From Deltaproteobacteria bacterium (lineage in GTDB: Bacteria; Myxococcota_A; Polyangia; Nannocystales; Nannocystaceae): a stretch of 64,000 nucleotides of DNA. The notes under the pieces were generated by a model. The model searched no databases and was not told where the DNA came from. It saw only the letters and a program-made list of their open reading frames with translations. Position numbers and translations under genes: made by a program. The stretch lies in assembly GCA_016709225.1 (NCBI GenBank), contig JADJEE010000001.1:1674001-1738000 (forward strand). The letters are read 5' to 3'. Below are positions 1-8,355 of this stretch, piece after piece. Position 1 is the stretch's first letter; each line of letters starts with the position of its first letter.

Positions 1-533
1 CGGAAGCTGGACGGGCCATAGCTGCCGCGGCGGGCCCGCGCGACGACCTTGCGGCTGATGTCGGAGCCCACCACGCGTAGCGACCACCCGCGCAGTCGCT
101 CGCATTCGCGCAGCAGGATCGCGATCGTGTAGACCTCTTCGCCCGTCGAGCAGCCCGCGCTCCACACCGAGATCCGGCGCGACGGGGCCTGCCGCGCGAT
201 GATCTCCGGCAAGAGTTCGTTGACGAAACCATCGAGCTGGTACTGCTCGCGGAAGAGATAGGTCTCGTGGGTGGTGAGTCGCTCGACCGCGTCTTCGAGC
301 TCGCGCGGCCCACCGGGGTCGTAGCGCAGGTAGTGGTAGTAGTCGTAGAACGTCGACAGCCCCAGCGCCGCCAGCCGCGGGCCCAGCCGCCGTTGCAGCA
401 GGAACGTCGAGCTGATGCCGTGCAGCAGGCCGCAGTACTCCTCCACGACCTCCTGCAGCAGCCGCGCCTCCTCGTTCGAGATCGGCACGCCGCCGTAGTC
501 CGGCCGTGGCGAGGGCGGTGGCTTGAACGTCAC
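1..533 (-). CDS. cheR: CheR-type chemoreceptor methyltransferase (3' end outside window)
   Basis: SAM-dependent methyltransferase that would methylate glutamates of chemoreceptors in the cytoplasm. Reading leftward from a GTG at 533 gives about 177 residues before the window ends, so the C-terminal half is missing. The helical N-terminal CheR domain covers roughly residues 20-85 and is followed by the family motif THETYLFRE (88-96). The SAM-binding loop is WSAGCSTGEE (124-133), and GSDIS (156-160) forms the next strand of the Rossmann fold. The GTG overlaps the stop of the preceding HEAT-repeat gene in a GTGA, which decides the start and implies translational coupling. It is the last gene seen of a leftward che operon. 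The family call is secure; the target receptors are not in the window. Confidence 0.93.
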   Translation of the reverse strand, partial: MTFKPPPSPRPDYGGVPISNEEARLLQEVVEEYCGLLHGISSTFLLQRRLGPRLAALGLSTFYDYYHYLRYDPGGPRELEDAVERLTTHETYLFREQYQLDGFVNELLPEIIARQAPSRRISVWSAGCSTGEEVYTIAILLRECERLRGWSLRVVGSDISRKVVARARRGSYGPSSF

Positions 534-2527
534 CCGCGGCGCTCCCACGCGCGCGGGCCGTCGACCTCTGCGATCGCCTCGGTCAACGCCTGACGCACCA
601 GCGGATCGACCTCGTCGGCGAGCGCGCGCTGCATCGCCGCGAGCGCGGTGGGATCGCGTCGCTTGCCGAGCGCCTGCGCGGCCGACCAGCGCACATCCCA
701 GCGGGCGTGGGCGCACAGCCCGATGAGCGCCGCGGTCGCACGATGCGGCCCGAAGGCGGACAGCGCCCGCGCGGCCGCCTTCACGACCTCGTGATCGGCC
801 GAGAGGCTGAGGCTCATCAGCATCGTCAGATCTTGATCGCGGCCCGAGCGGCCCAGGCCGGCGATCGCATGGACGACCACCGCGGGCGCGGCGTCCTCGA
901 CCACGATGGCGCGCAGCCGCGGCAGCGCGACCGGGTTGTCGAGCGCGACCAGGGCCTGCACCGCGGCCGCGCGCACCTGCGGCGATCGATCGTGGGTCGC
1001 CGACAACAGCGCATGGGGGGCCTGCGGCGGCGCGAGCAAGGCGAGCGCGCGACAGGCCGCCGCGCGTACCAAGGGCTCCTCGTCGGCGAGCGCGAACGCC
1101 AGCGCGTCGGCGCCTTCGTGATCGCCGGGCAGGTGGCCCAACGCGATCGCGGCCGCACAACGCACCGAAGCGTCGGCGGAGCCCAGCAGCCCCACCAGCT
1201 CGGGCGCCCAGCGGGCCGATCCGAGCGAGCCGACCACGCGACACAGGTTGCGGGCGAGCGAGCCCTCGGCCGGCCACGGAGAGCCCACGATGAGCGCGAG
1301 GTCGTCGGCCGCCGTGGTCGAGCGCCCGAGCACCGCCGCGGTCGCGTCCGCGGCCGCCTCGCCGAGCCGGCCATCGTGTGCCATCGCGCGGTACAGCGGT
1401 GCCAGCGAGCGGCGATCGCCGAGCTGCGCGAGCGACTCGGCGGCCGCGACCGCGGCGTCTTCACCGTCGTCGCGCAGGCCTGCGGTCAGGCACTCGAGCA
1501 GCAGCGGATCGACGCGCCCCAGCGGCAGTGCGCCGATGAGTCGGTAGAGGTGCTCGCGCTGCGACGGCACGATGCGCTCGGCCGCCGCGCGCAGCACCGC
1601 GTTGGCCGACGCGCCGAACGCTGCGACCATCGCGACCCCGCGATCCTGCGCGACCGGATCGTCCATCACCTCGAGCAGCGTCGTGATGCTGTCGACGTCG
1701 CCGGCCAGTGCACACAGCCGGATCGCCGCCTGCCGCACCGCGGCGTCGCGATGCTCGAGCAGCGGGCGCAGTCGCGTCTTGACCTCGAGCGGTGCGCGCG
1801 CGAGCGCGGCCCCGACCTCGTAGGTCTGTCCACCGGCATCGAGCGCCTCGTCGAGGCGCGCGAGCGCCAGCGCAGCGGCGGCCCGCACCGCGGCCATGCC
1901 GTCGGCCAGCAGCCCGACCAGCGGCCCCACGGCCTCGGGGGTCTTGGCGGCCCCGAGCACGCCGGCGGCCGACTTGCGACACACCGCCGATGTCAGCAGC
2001 GGCAGCACCACCGCCGGCTCGACCACCGCGTCGGCCTCGCGCAGGGCGTCGAGCGCCGCGACCCGCAGCGCGTCGCTGGGATCGGCGAGCAACTCGACGA
2101 GCGCCGCGACGCCGAGTGGATCGGCGACCCGCCCCAGCCCTGCGGCGGCGGCGGCCCGCACGTTGGGGCCGTGGCGCAGCGCGTCGAGGTAGCCGACCAG
2201 GCGCGTGACGTCGTCGGCGTCCGCGACCTCGCCGAGCAGCTCGACCAACGCGCGCTCCCCCGGGTGGCGATCGAGGCGGGCGCGCAGCGCCGGACGTAGC
2301 GCGTGCGGGTGGGCCAGCAACACCTCACGGGCCCCTGCCCGCGGCTCGACGTCGGGCCCGAGGAACAGATCGAGCAGGCTCTCGATGGTGCGTAGCAGCA
2401 GCGCGGTTTCGCTGTTGGCGAGCGCCTGCACGAGCGCGTCGGCGGCCTGCTTGCGATCGCGCCAGGTCGGCCCGCCGAGCGCCGCCAGGGCAGCGTGCAC
2501 CTCGGCGGTCGTGCCGGTGTCGCTCAC
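530..2527 (-). CDS. HEAT-repeat protein of the chemosensory operon
   Basis: A 665-residue Ala/Leu-rich protein built almost wholly from about 30-residue HEAT or PBS-lyase-type repeats, with recurring patterns such as VRAAAALALARL and LVRAAACRALALL. It has no signal peptide, membrane segment or catalytic motif. Such alpha-solenoids are scaffolds. HEAT proteins encoded inside myxobacterial che clusters are known (for example Cpc7 of the Myxococcus Che7 system), so a role in linking CheA/CheW/CheR or an output partner is a reasonable inference. Its ATG overlaps the stop of the receiver-like gene and its stop overlaps the cheR start, so it is an integral operon member. Exact function unknown. Confidence 0.85.
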   Translation of the reverse strand: MSDTGTTAEVHAALAALGGPTWRDRKQAADALVQALANSETALLLRTIESLLDLFLGPDVEPRAGAREVLLAHPHALRPALRARLDRHPGERALVELLGEVADADDVTRLVGYLDALRHGPNVRAAAAAGLGRVADPLGVAALVELLADPSDALRVAALDALREADAVVEPAVVLPLLTSAVCRKSAAGVLGAAKTPEAVGPLVGLLADGMAAVRAAAALALARLDEALDAGGQTYEVGAALARAPLEVKTRLRPLLEHRDAAVRQAAIRLCALAGDVDSITTLLEVMDDPVAQDRGVAMVAAFGASANAVLRAAAERIVPSQREHLYRLIGALPLGRVDPLLLECLTAGLRDDGEDAAVAAAESLAQLGDRRSLAPLYRAMAHDGRLGEAAADATAAVLGRSTTAADDLALIVGSPWPAEGSLARNLCRVVGSLGSARWAPELVGLLGSADASVRCAAAIALGHLPGDHEGADALAFALADEEPLVRAAACRALALLAPPQAPHALLSATHDRSPQVRAAAVQALVALDNPVALPRLRAIVVEDAAPAVVVHAIAGLGRSGRDQDLTMLMSLSLSADHEVVKAAARALSAFGPHRATAALIGLCAHARWDVRWSAAQALGKRRDPTALAAMQRALADEVDPLVRQALTEAIAEVDGPRAWERRG

Positions 2528-3240
2528 GCGCGCCTCCGCCGTCCGAGCGCGGCCATGAGCTCGACGAACGCGTGGGCGATTGCGTCGTCGACCGCCGTGG
2601 GCGCGGCGGTGCGGGCCCCCGTGCGGGCGTCGAACAGCTGCGAGAACAGCTCGCGTGCGCCCGCGAGGTCACCCGCGACCGCAGCCTCGGCGGCCTCGAA
2701 GTCGACGGCGCCGACGATGCGGTCGCCGTTGTAGAGCACCATGTCGGCGACGATCAGGCGCGCGAGGTCGGCGGCGCGCGCCTGCTCGCTCAGCCGACGG
2801 TCGCCCTCGATCCGCAGCGCCTCACCGGCGTCGAGGTGCGGGTCGCCGGCGGGGCTCGGCAGGCCCAGCACGCGGCGCAGCTTGCCGGGCAGCGCGTCGC
2901 CGATGTGGTGCAGCTCGACGTAGTCGTCGGCGCCGTACAGACTGGTCGGCCGTCGCTTGTAGCTGGTGGAGCGATAGACCGAGGCCACCAGCACGATCGC
3001 CGCGGCCCCGCGGCCGCCGCTCGCCAGCGCCCGCGCGCGCGCGCAGGCCTCCCACGGCGCCAGCCCGGACAGCGCGACGTCGAGCACCAGCGCGTCGAAG
3101 CGCGCGCTCGCCAGCTGCGCCTCGAGATCGGCGGCGGAGGCCACCGCGACGGCGTCGAAGCCCTCGAGCTCGAGCACGCGCGCGATCACCTGGCGCACCG
3201 CGCCGCGCTCGTGTGCCACCAACACCCGCGGCGTGCTCAT
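2524..3240 (-). CDS. Degenerate response-regulator receiver protein
   Basis: A 238-residue cytoplasmic protein. Residues 1-130 follow a CheY-like receiver pattern: VLVAHERGAVRQVI in the first strand and helix, LVLDVALSG with the likely phospho-acceptor Asp, then LVASVY in strand 4. The usual pair of acidic metal ligands after strand 1 is replaced by His-Glu, and the conserved Lys near strand 5 is not obvious, so phosphorylation may be weak or absent. Residues about 150-235 contain DLARLIVADMVLYNGDRI, a helical extension of a kind I associate with myxobacterial receiver proteins. The gene is coupled by ATGA overlaps to cheW upstream and the HEAT gene downstream. It could be a phosphorylation-independent adaptor or a phosphate sink. 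Confidence 0.75.
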   Translation of the reverse strand: MSTPRVLVAHERGAVRQVIARVLELEGFDAVAVASAADLEAQLASARFDALVLDVALSGLAPWEACARARALASGGRGAAAIVLVASVYRSTSYKRRPTSLYGADDYVELHHIGDALPGKLRRVLGLPSPAGDPHLDAGEALRIEGDRRLSEQARAADLARLIVADMVLYNGDRIVGAVDFEAAEAAVAGDLAGARELFSQLFDARTGARTAAPTAVDDAIAHAFVELMAALGRRRRA

Positions 3241-3773
3241 GTGGCACCGCCACGGGCACCGCCGTCACCGATCGCGGGATCGAGCAGCGCGTCGAGGTTG
3301 ACCACGAACACCATCTCGTCGCCGCGCCGGCAGACCCCCGAGAAGAACTCCGCCGGGGTCCCGCCGTCGGTGCTGCGCAGTAGCGAGGGCGCCGGCCGCA
3401 CCGCGTCGGCCGAGACGCCGAGCTCACCGATGATGCGATCGACCCGCAGCCCCACGATGCGACCGCGCACGCTCACGATGATGAGCTTGTTGAGCCGCGC
3501 GAGCTCGGGATCGATGGCGACGCCGAAGCGACGCCGAAGGTCCACGACCGGGATCACGACGCCGCGCAGCTGGATCACGCCCTCGACCAGCGCGGGCGCG
3601 TGCGGCACCGGCCGCACGTGGTGGGGCCGGGCGTCGATGACCTCTTTGATGCGCATGATGTCGATCGCGTAGGCGTCGCGGCCGACACGGAAGCCGGCCA
3701 GCTTGAGGTGGGCGGCGGCCTCCTCGCTCTCGAGCTCGATGCGCGCCGCACGGCGCCGCGGCGGCGTGCTCAT
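3237..3773 (-). CDS. cheW: CheW-like adaptor protein (second copy)
   Basis: A 178-residue protein with one CheW domain over residues 25-175. Seen features are LAGFRVGRDAYAIDIMRIKEVI, the turn VIQLRGVVIPVVDLRRRFG, and the closing strand EMVFVVNLDALLDP. CheW links chemoreceptors to the CheA P5 domain. It is the second of two unlike CheW genes in the operon and overlaps its neighbours by 4 bases at each end. Two CheW paralogues in one cluster suggest either mixed receptor arrays or one copy specialised for the partner encoded next to it. The short Arg-rich N-terminus is not part of the domain. Confidence 0.92.
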   Translation of the reverse strand: MSTPPRRRAARIELESEEAAAHLKLAGFRVGRDAYAIDIMRIKEVIDARPHHVRPVPHAPALVEGVIQLRGVVIPVVDLRRRFGVAIDPELARLNKLIIVSVRGRIVGLRVDRIIGELGVSADAVRPAPSLLRSTDGGTPAEFFSGVCRRGDEMVFVVNLDALLDPAIGDGGARGGAT

Positions 3774-4333
3774 GGGCGCCTCGTGCCGGCCTCGAAGCGC
3801 ACGAAGTCGCCGGGCGCCAGCAACACCGCGAGGTCGAGCAGGATGAGGATCTCGCCGCCGTGTCGCGCCAGCGCGGCGATGAACCCGGCGCGCGTGCCCG
3901 GCAGCGCGCCCGGTGGCGGCTCGAAGGCTTCGGGGGGAATCGACACCACGTCGCGGACTTCATCGACCACGATACCGTGCAGCTCGTCGCCGTGGCGCAC
4001 GATCAGCACGCGGGTCGACGCCGTGGCGGCGCGCGCGGGCAGCCGCAGGCGCCGGGCGAGGTCGATGACCGGCAACACGTTGCCGCGGATGTTGCCGACC
4101 CCGATCACGAACTCGGCGGTGCGCGGCACCGGGGTCGTCACGAACGGCTTGGTGATCTCGGCCAGCTCGCTGATCGACAGCCCGTACAGCTCGTCACCGC
4201 AGCGGAACGCGATGCAGCGGCGCAGGTCCTGCCGGACCTCGCGGGAGTAGCCGTGCTCGTAGTCCTCCTCGGACGCGAGCGACTCGCCGCTGCGCGCCAG
4301 CGACTGCCACAGATCCTCGCTCTCACGCGCCAT
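3770..4333 (-). CDS. cheW: CheW-like adaptor protein (first copy)
   Basis: A 187-residue protein whose CheW domain covers about residues 35-180: CIAFRCGDELYGLSISELAEI, VIGVGNIRGNVLPVIDLARRL, and GEILILLDLAVLL at the end. It couples receptors to CheA. The ATG at 4333 overlaps the last bases of cheA by 11 bases in another frame. A longer reading that begins inside cheA gives only Arg/Ser-rich nonsense, so this start is preferred. The acidic N-terminal extension, rich in Glu and Ser, is unlike the second copy. The gene sits between cheA and the second cheW in the minus-strand operon. Confidence 0.93.
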   Translation of the reverse strand: MARESEDLWQSLARSGESLASEEDYEHGYSREVRQDLRRCIAFRCGDELYGLSISELAEITKPFVTTPVPRTAEFVIGVGNIRGNVLPVIDLARRLRLPARAATASTRVLIVRHGDELHGIVVDEVRDVVSIPPEAFEPPPGALPGTRAGFIAALARHGGEILILLDLAVLLAPGDFVRFEAGTRRP

Positions 4334-6401
4334 GACTGGCCTCCGCCACGATCGAGGCGTCGCGACCGACCGCCTCTTCGACCAGCGCCGCCACGTCGAT
4401 GAGCAGCACCGTCCGTCCACCGCCGAGTTCGGTCGCGCCGGCGATGCCGGGCACCTGCCGCAACGCGGCGCCCAGCGACTTGATGACGACGTCGTGCTGC
4501 CCCAGCAGGTCGTCGACCACCAGGCCGATGCGGTGCTGCGCGAGCCCGACCACGATGACGTAGTTGCGCGGCAGCGTCGCGCGGGCCGTGGGCGCCAGGC
4601 CGAACATGCGCGCGAGGTGGGCCAGCGGCAGGGTCTTGCCGTGCAGCGTGATGACCTCGGCACCCTCGACCGTGCGGATCTCCGAGGGCGACACCATCAA
4701 CGACTCGATCACGGAGTTGAGCGGGATGCAGAAGGTCTGGCCGGCGGTCTGCACCACCAGCGCCTGGATGATCGCCAGCGTCACCGGCAGCGTGATCGAG
4801 AACGTGGTGCCCCGTCCGACCCCGGTGGTCACGTCGATGAGGCCCGACAGCCGCGAGATGTTCGTCTTGACCACGTCCATGCCGACGCCGCGGCCCGACA
4901 GCGCGCCGGCCTCGCGACGGGTGGTGAAGCCGGGCATGAACACCAGCTCGATGACCTGCTGCGGCGTCATGTCGCGCAGCGCGTCCTCGGCCAGCAGGCC
5001 CCGCCGCAGCGCGCTCTCGCGGATCTGTCGCAGGTCCATGCCGCGACCGTCGTCCTCGACCTCGATGACGACCCGCGAGCCGCGCTGGAACGCACGCAGG
5101 TCGATGCGACCGACCGGCGGCTTGCCGGCCGCGAGCCGCTCGCTGCGGGTCTCGATGCCGTGGTCGATGCAGTTGCGGATCATGTGCATCAGCGGATCGC
5201 TGAGTTCCTCGACGATGAGCTTGTCGAGCTCGGTCTCCTCGCCGGTGATGTTGAGCCGGATGTCCTTGCCAGCGTCGCGGCCGAGCTTGCGGACCACACG
5301 GGCCAGCTTGTCGAACACCTGGCCCAGCGGCACCATGCGCACGTCGAGGATGGCCTGCTGCAGCAGCGCGATCTGTCGCGACATGGTGCGCAGCTCGCCC
5401 GACAGCGAGCGCGCGATGTCGGTGGCGTTGCCGCGGCGACGCAGCGCCTCGGCGCTGCCGCCGAGGGTCGCGTGCACGATGCTGAGCTCACCGATGAGGT
5501 TCATCAGGTGATCGAGCCGCGCGAGGTCGACCCGCACGGTGCGGCTGAGGCTGCGCAGCGAGACCTCGGGCCCGGCGTGGTCGAGCTCGTCGGCGTGCTC
5601 GACGGTGACCTCCTCCACGACCATGCCGCCGGCCGGCGCGGGCGCGGGGCGATGGCCGGACTCGGCGCTCTCGCGGACCAGCGGGTGCACCGAGACCCCG
5701 TCGCCGGCGAGCGCCTCGTTGACCTGGGCCAGCTCGGCATTGCTGCCGAGCAGGATGTCGAGGTCGATGCGGTCCTCGCCGCTGGCGTCGGCGCTCGGCA
5801 GGTAGGTGATGACCTCGCCGAATTCCTTGAGCCGTGCCTTCAGGCCCTCGATGCCGACATCGATCGCCAGCAGGTCGAACGACGCGTGCACGCGGAACAG
5901 GCTGCGACCGAGCCGCACGTTCTCGCGCAGGCGGTGCTCCTCGTACTCGGTGAGCACGCCGAGGATCGACTCGTCGATGCCGGGCAGCTCGGTGGCGGCG
6001 CGCTCGGGCTCGGCGTGGCCGAGCAGCGCCGCGATGCGCCCGAGCAACGGCTCGATCTCGAGGCCGGGTTCGCCGTGCTCGAACGCGGCCAGCAGGCTCG
6101 CGAAGGTCTCGACCGCCTCGAACAACACGTCGAGCGTCGCGGGCGTCAGCGGCACGCGCCCCAGGCGGAGCCCGTCGAGCGCGTTCTCCAGGCTGTGGCT
6201 GAGCGTCGCGATCGGCCCGGCCGCGAACAGGCCGGCCAGGCCCTTGAGGCTGTGGATGGCCCGGAACGCGGCGTTGAGCGCCTCGGGGTCCTCGTCGCCC
6301 GCGCGCTGGGCTGCCTCGAGCTCGAGCAGGCGTCGCGAGAACTCCTCGACGACCTCCTGGGCCTCGGGCACGAACTCGGTGTTGGATCGCGTGGTGCTCA
6401 T
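4323..6401 (-). CDS. cheA: Chemotaxis histidine kinase CheA
   Basis: A 692-residue cytoplasmic kinase. The N-terminal HPt domain carries AIHSLKG with phospho-accepting His50. A region around residues 200-260 with EEHRLRENVRLGRSLF precedes dimerisation helices at about 300-390 (LMNLIGELSIVHATL). The ATPase domain shows an N box (MHMIRNCIDHGIET, near 402) and the glycine boxes DDGRGMD and GRGVGMDVVKTNI (near 507). The C-terminal CheW-like P5 domain runs from about 560 to 690. The start ATG at 6401 is chosen because the protein pattern begins there and the upstream in-frame sequence is Arg/Pro-rich and overlaps cheY. It would phosphorylate the CheY encoded 67 bases upstream. No recognisable P2 domain. 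Confidence 0.95.
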   Translation of the reverse strand: MSTTRSNTEFVPEAQEVVEEFSRRLLELEAAQRAGDEDPEALNAAFRAIHSLKGLAGLFAAGPIATLSHSLENALDGLRLGRVPLTPATLDVLFEAVETFASLLAAFEHGEPGLEIEPLLGRIAALLGHAEPERAATELPGIDESILGVLTEYEEHRLRENVRLGRSLFRVHASFDLLAIDVGIEGLKARLKEFGEVITYLPSADASGEDRIDLDILLGSNAELAQVNEALAGDGVSVHPLVRESAESGHRPAPAPAGGMVVEEVTVEHADELDHAGPEVSLRSLSRTVRVDLARLDHLMNLIGELSIVHATLGGSAEALRRRGNATDIARSLSGELRTMSRQIALLQQAILDVRMVPLGQVFDKLARVVRKLGRDAGKDIRLNITGEETELDKLIVEELSDPLMHMIRNCIDHGIETRSERLAAGKPPVGRIDLRAFQRGSRVVIEVEDDGRGMDLRQIRESALRRGLLAEDALRDMTPQQVIELVFMPGFTTRREAGALSGRGVGMDVVKTNISRLSGLIDVTTGVGRGTTFSITLPVTLAIIQALVVQTAGQTFCIPLNSVIESLMVSPSEIRTVEGAEVITLHGKTLPLAHLARMFGLAPTARATLPRNYVIVVGLAQHRIGLVVDDLLGQHDVVIKSLGAALRQVPGIAGATELGGGRTVLLIDVAALVEEAVGRDASIVAEASHGA

Positions 6402-6468
6402 CGGGCGCGGGGGCGGGCGGCCATCTCGGGCAACTGGCGCGCGGTCGGCCCCACGCGCCGAAGGGGGC

Positions 6469-6852
6469 TCACGCGCCGGCCTCGATGTGGCTGCGCGCGC
6501 TGGCGATCGCGTCCAGCAGCTGTTGTTCGGTGAAGGGCTTGGCGAGGAAGCCGTTGGCGCCGGCGGCCATCGCCCGCTCGACGTCGTGGCTGGCGGCATC
6601 GGTGCTGATCACGAGCACCGCGACGTTGGCGTGGTGCGGCCCGCGTCGCACGAAGCGCGTGAGCTCGATGCCGTTGACGTCCGGCATGTTGACGTCGGCC
6701 ACGACCACGTCGAACTGCTCGCGCGGCAGTCGACGCAGCGCCTCGAAGCCGTTCTCGGCCTCCTCGACCTCGAACGCGTGGGCCTCGAGGATCGCGCTGA
6801 CGTAGGCGCGCATCGCTCGGGAGTCCTCGACCAGCAGCACGCGTGCAGACAT
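6469..6852 (-). CDS. cheY: CheY-like single-domain response regulator
   Basis: A 127-residue receiver domain with all key residues: Glu9-Asp10 for metal, phospho-acceptor Asp53 (ADVNMP), Ser83-Thr84 in VIST and Lys105 in AKPF. There is no output domain, so it acts by protein contact as CheY does. It is the first gene of the leftward che operon and has its own putative promoter immediately upstream. The ATG at 6852 fits the start of strand 1 (ARVLLVEDS). Compared with the degenerate receiver encoded later in the operon, this one should be the phosphorylatable output. Confidence 0.94.
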   Translation of the reverse strand: MSARVLLVEDSRAMRAYVSAILEAHAFEVEEAENGFEALRRLPREQFDVVVADVNMPDVNGIELTRFVRRGPHHANVAVLVISTDAASHDVERAMAAGANGFLAKPFTEQQLLDAIASARSHIEAGA

Positions 6853-6863
6853 GGCGCGCCGAG

Positions 6864-6885
6864 AGTATAGCGAACGCGCCGTTCG
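6864..6885 (-). promoter_or_regulatory. Putative cheY promoter -10 with adjacent inverted repeat
   Basis: On the minus strand a TATACT hexamer (6869-6864) lies 11 bases before the cheY ATG. Next to it is a perfect inverted repeat, CGAACG-CGC-CGTTCG (6871-6885), which would fall in the spacer between -10 and -35. No good -35 element is seen. The arrangement fits a promoter controlled by a dimeric regulator and a very short leader. Inference from pattern only. Confidence 0.45.
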
Positions 6886-6904
6886 TGTTCGCGGGGGCCG
6901 CCGA

Positions 6905-7870
6905 CTACTCCTCGGCGGCGCGCGGGGGGCCCTCGATGAACCGCCGCAGGCGGCCCGCGTGGCGGCCGTCGGCGACCAGCCACAGCGGGCACGGGCGTGG
7001 GCTTGCGGCCGCGTGCGAGCGGGCATCGGCCGAGGAGCTGCCCGCGTGCGGGGCCCCGTCGTCCGCCGACGCCGGGGTCGAGGCGCCCTCGTCGGCCCCC
7101 GCGTGCGCGACCGTTGGACCGCCCTCGGGCGGCGCGTCGTGGGCCGCCGCGACGCCACGGCGGTCGGGTTCGGGACGGTCGTCGTCGTCGTCGTGCGGCC
7201 CCTCGTCGCGCAGCGCCGCCGCGAAGGCCGAGTCGACCGAGGCGGACGCGTCGGCCGACGCGTGCGGATCGGACGCGGCCTCATCGTCGTGGGCGTCGTC
7301 GTCGTGGGCGTCGTCGTCGTGGGCGTCGTCGTCGTGGGCGTCGTCGTCGTGGGCGTCGCCGGGGTCCGCTTCGTCGGGGGCCACGGCTTCGTGCGGCTCG
7401 ACCTCGAGCTCGCGCAGCGCCGCCTCGTGGGCCGCGACGATCGCCGACAGCATCGCCTCGGCCAGCTCGCGCTCCTCGTTGCCGCCCGGCAGCGCCAGCA
7501 GCACGTCGCGCGGCCGCAGCCGCAGCGCGCACGCGACCGCGCGCTCGGCCAAGGCCTTCGCGCGCGCGGGATCGAGGGCGTCCTGCCGCCCCATGCCGAA
7601 CAGCAGCCAGCGCTCCGCCGGCAGATCGCGACGGCCCGGCAGCAGCACGCTCTCGCCGGGCTCACCGGTGCAGAAGCCGCTGCGCAGCAGGCCCGACAGC
7701 GCGCCGCTGCAGCGCCAGTCGACCAGCGCGGCCAGGCCCCGCAGCGGTCGCTCGTCCTCGCAGTGCAGCAGGACCCCGAGGTCGACCCGCCGCCGCACGC
7801 CCTCACCGACGTCGACGCCGTCGAACAGCGCGCGTCCGAGGGCCTCGATGCGCAGCCACGCTCGGCTCAA
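6905..7870 (-). CDS. Orphan leucyl-aminopeptidase (M17) N-terminal-like protein with Asp-rich tail
   Basis: A 321-residue protein if it begins at the TTG (7870) that overlaps the nusB stop as TTGA; no ATG or GTG fits better. Residues about 5-150 (DLGVLLHCEDERPLRGLAAL, LVDWRCSGALSGLLRSG, GESVLLPG, LFGMG) resemble the N-terminal macro-like domain of M17 aminopeptidases. The catalytic metal-binding C-terminal domain is absent. It is replaced by an acidic, Ala/Asp/His-rich linker including five DAHDD units, and then WLVADGRHAGRLRRFIEGPP at the end. Without the peptidase domain it cannot be an M17 enzyme; a ligand-binding or regulatory role is possible. It is the third gene of a ribH-nusB operon. 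Confidence 0.7.
   Translation of the reverse strand: MSRAWLRIEALGRALFDGVDVGEGVRRRVDLGVLLHCEDERPLRGLAALVDWRCSGALSGLLRSGFCTGEPGESVLLPGRRDLPAERWLLFGMGRQDALDPARAKALAERAVACALRLRPRDVLLALPGGNEERELAEAMLSAIVAAHEAALRELEVEPHEAVAPDEADPGDAHDDDAHDDDAHDDDAHDDDAHDDEAASDPHASADASASVDSAFAAALRDEGPHDDDDDRPEPDRRGVAAAHDAPPEGGPTVAHAGADEGASTPASADDGAPHAGSSSADARSHAAASPRPCPLWLVADGRHAGRLRRFIEGPPRAAEE
7281..7355. repeat. 15-bp tandem repeat, five copies, in coding sequence
   Basis: Five consecutive copies of a 15-base unit (TCGTCGTCGTGGGCG on the plus strand; the first copy has one change) encode the DAHDD repeats of the M17-like protein. Because the unit is a multiple of three, copy-number change would alter linker length without shifting the frame. 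Confidence 0.9.
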
Positions 7871-8355
7871 GCCCCTGCCCCCGGCTCCGGTCGCACGCGC
7901 TTGGCGAGGTCCTCGACCAGGCCGTTGACGAAGGCCGCGCTGCGCTCGCTGCCGTAGCGACTGGCGAGGCGCACCGCCTCGGACAGCACCGCGGCCCGCG
8001 GCACGTCTGCGCGCGCGAGCAGCTCGGTCGCGGCCAGCCGCACGATGTTGCGATCGACGCGGTCCATCCGCGACAGTCGCCAGCTGCGCGAGGTCGACTC
8101 GATGAGCGCGTCGATCTCGTCGCGCCGCGTCGACCACAGCGCGACCAGCTCCTCGGCGCGCGCGCGCACGTCGGTGCTGCGGGCCAGCTGCGCGAACGCA
8201 TCCTCGTCGTCACCGTCGCCCGATGGCGGTGCATCGAGCACCAGCGGGATCGCGGCGGCGTGCTCGGACGCGGGGTACGACTCGAGGTGGCAGAGCACCG
8301 AGAGCGCCAGCTCCCGCCCCAGTCGCCTGGCGTCGCGCTCGGGGGTGGCGCTCAT
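7867..8355 (-). CDS. nusB: Transcription antitermination factor NusB
   Basis: A 162-residue all-helical RNA-binding protein of the NusB family. With NusE (S10) it binds boxA RNA in antitermination of rRNA operons. Visible family features are ARRLGRELALSVLCHLES at the N-terminus, SWRLSRMDRVDRNIVRLAATELL in the centre and AVLSEAVRLASRYGSERSAAFVNGLVEDLAK at the end. The length is only slightly above the usual 135-160 residues because of an inserted acidic loop around residues 45-55. The ATG overlaps the ribH stop by 4 bases. The ribH-nusB order is common in bacteria and supports both calls. Confidence 0.95.
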   Translation of the reverse strand: MSATPERDARRLGRELALSVLCHLESYPASEHAAAIPLVLDAPPSGDGDDEDAFAQLARSTDVRARAEELVALWSTRRDEIDALIESTSRSWRLSRMDRVDRNIVRLAATELLARADVPRAAVLSEAVRLASRYGSERSAAFVNGLVEDLAKRVRPEPGAGA

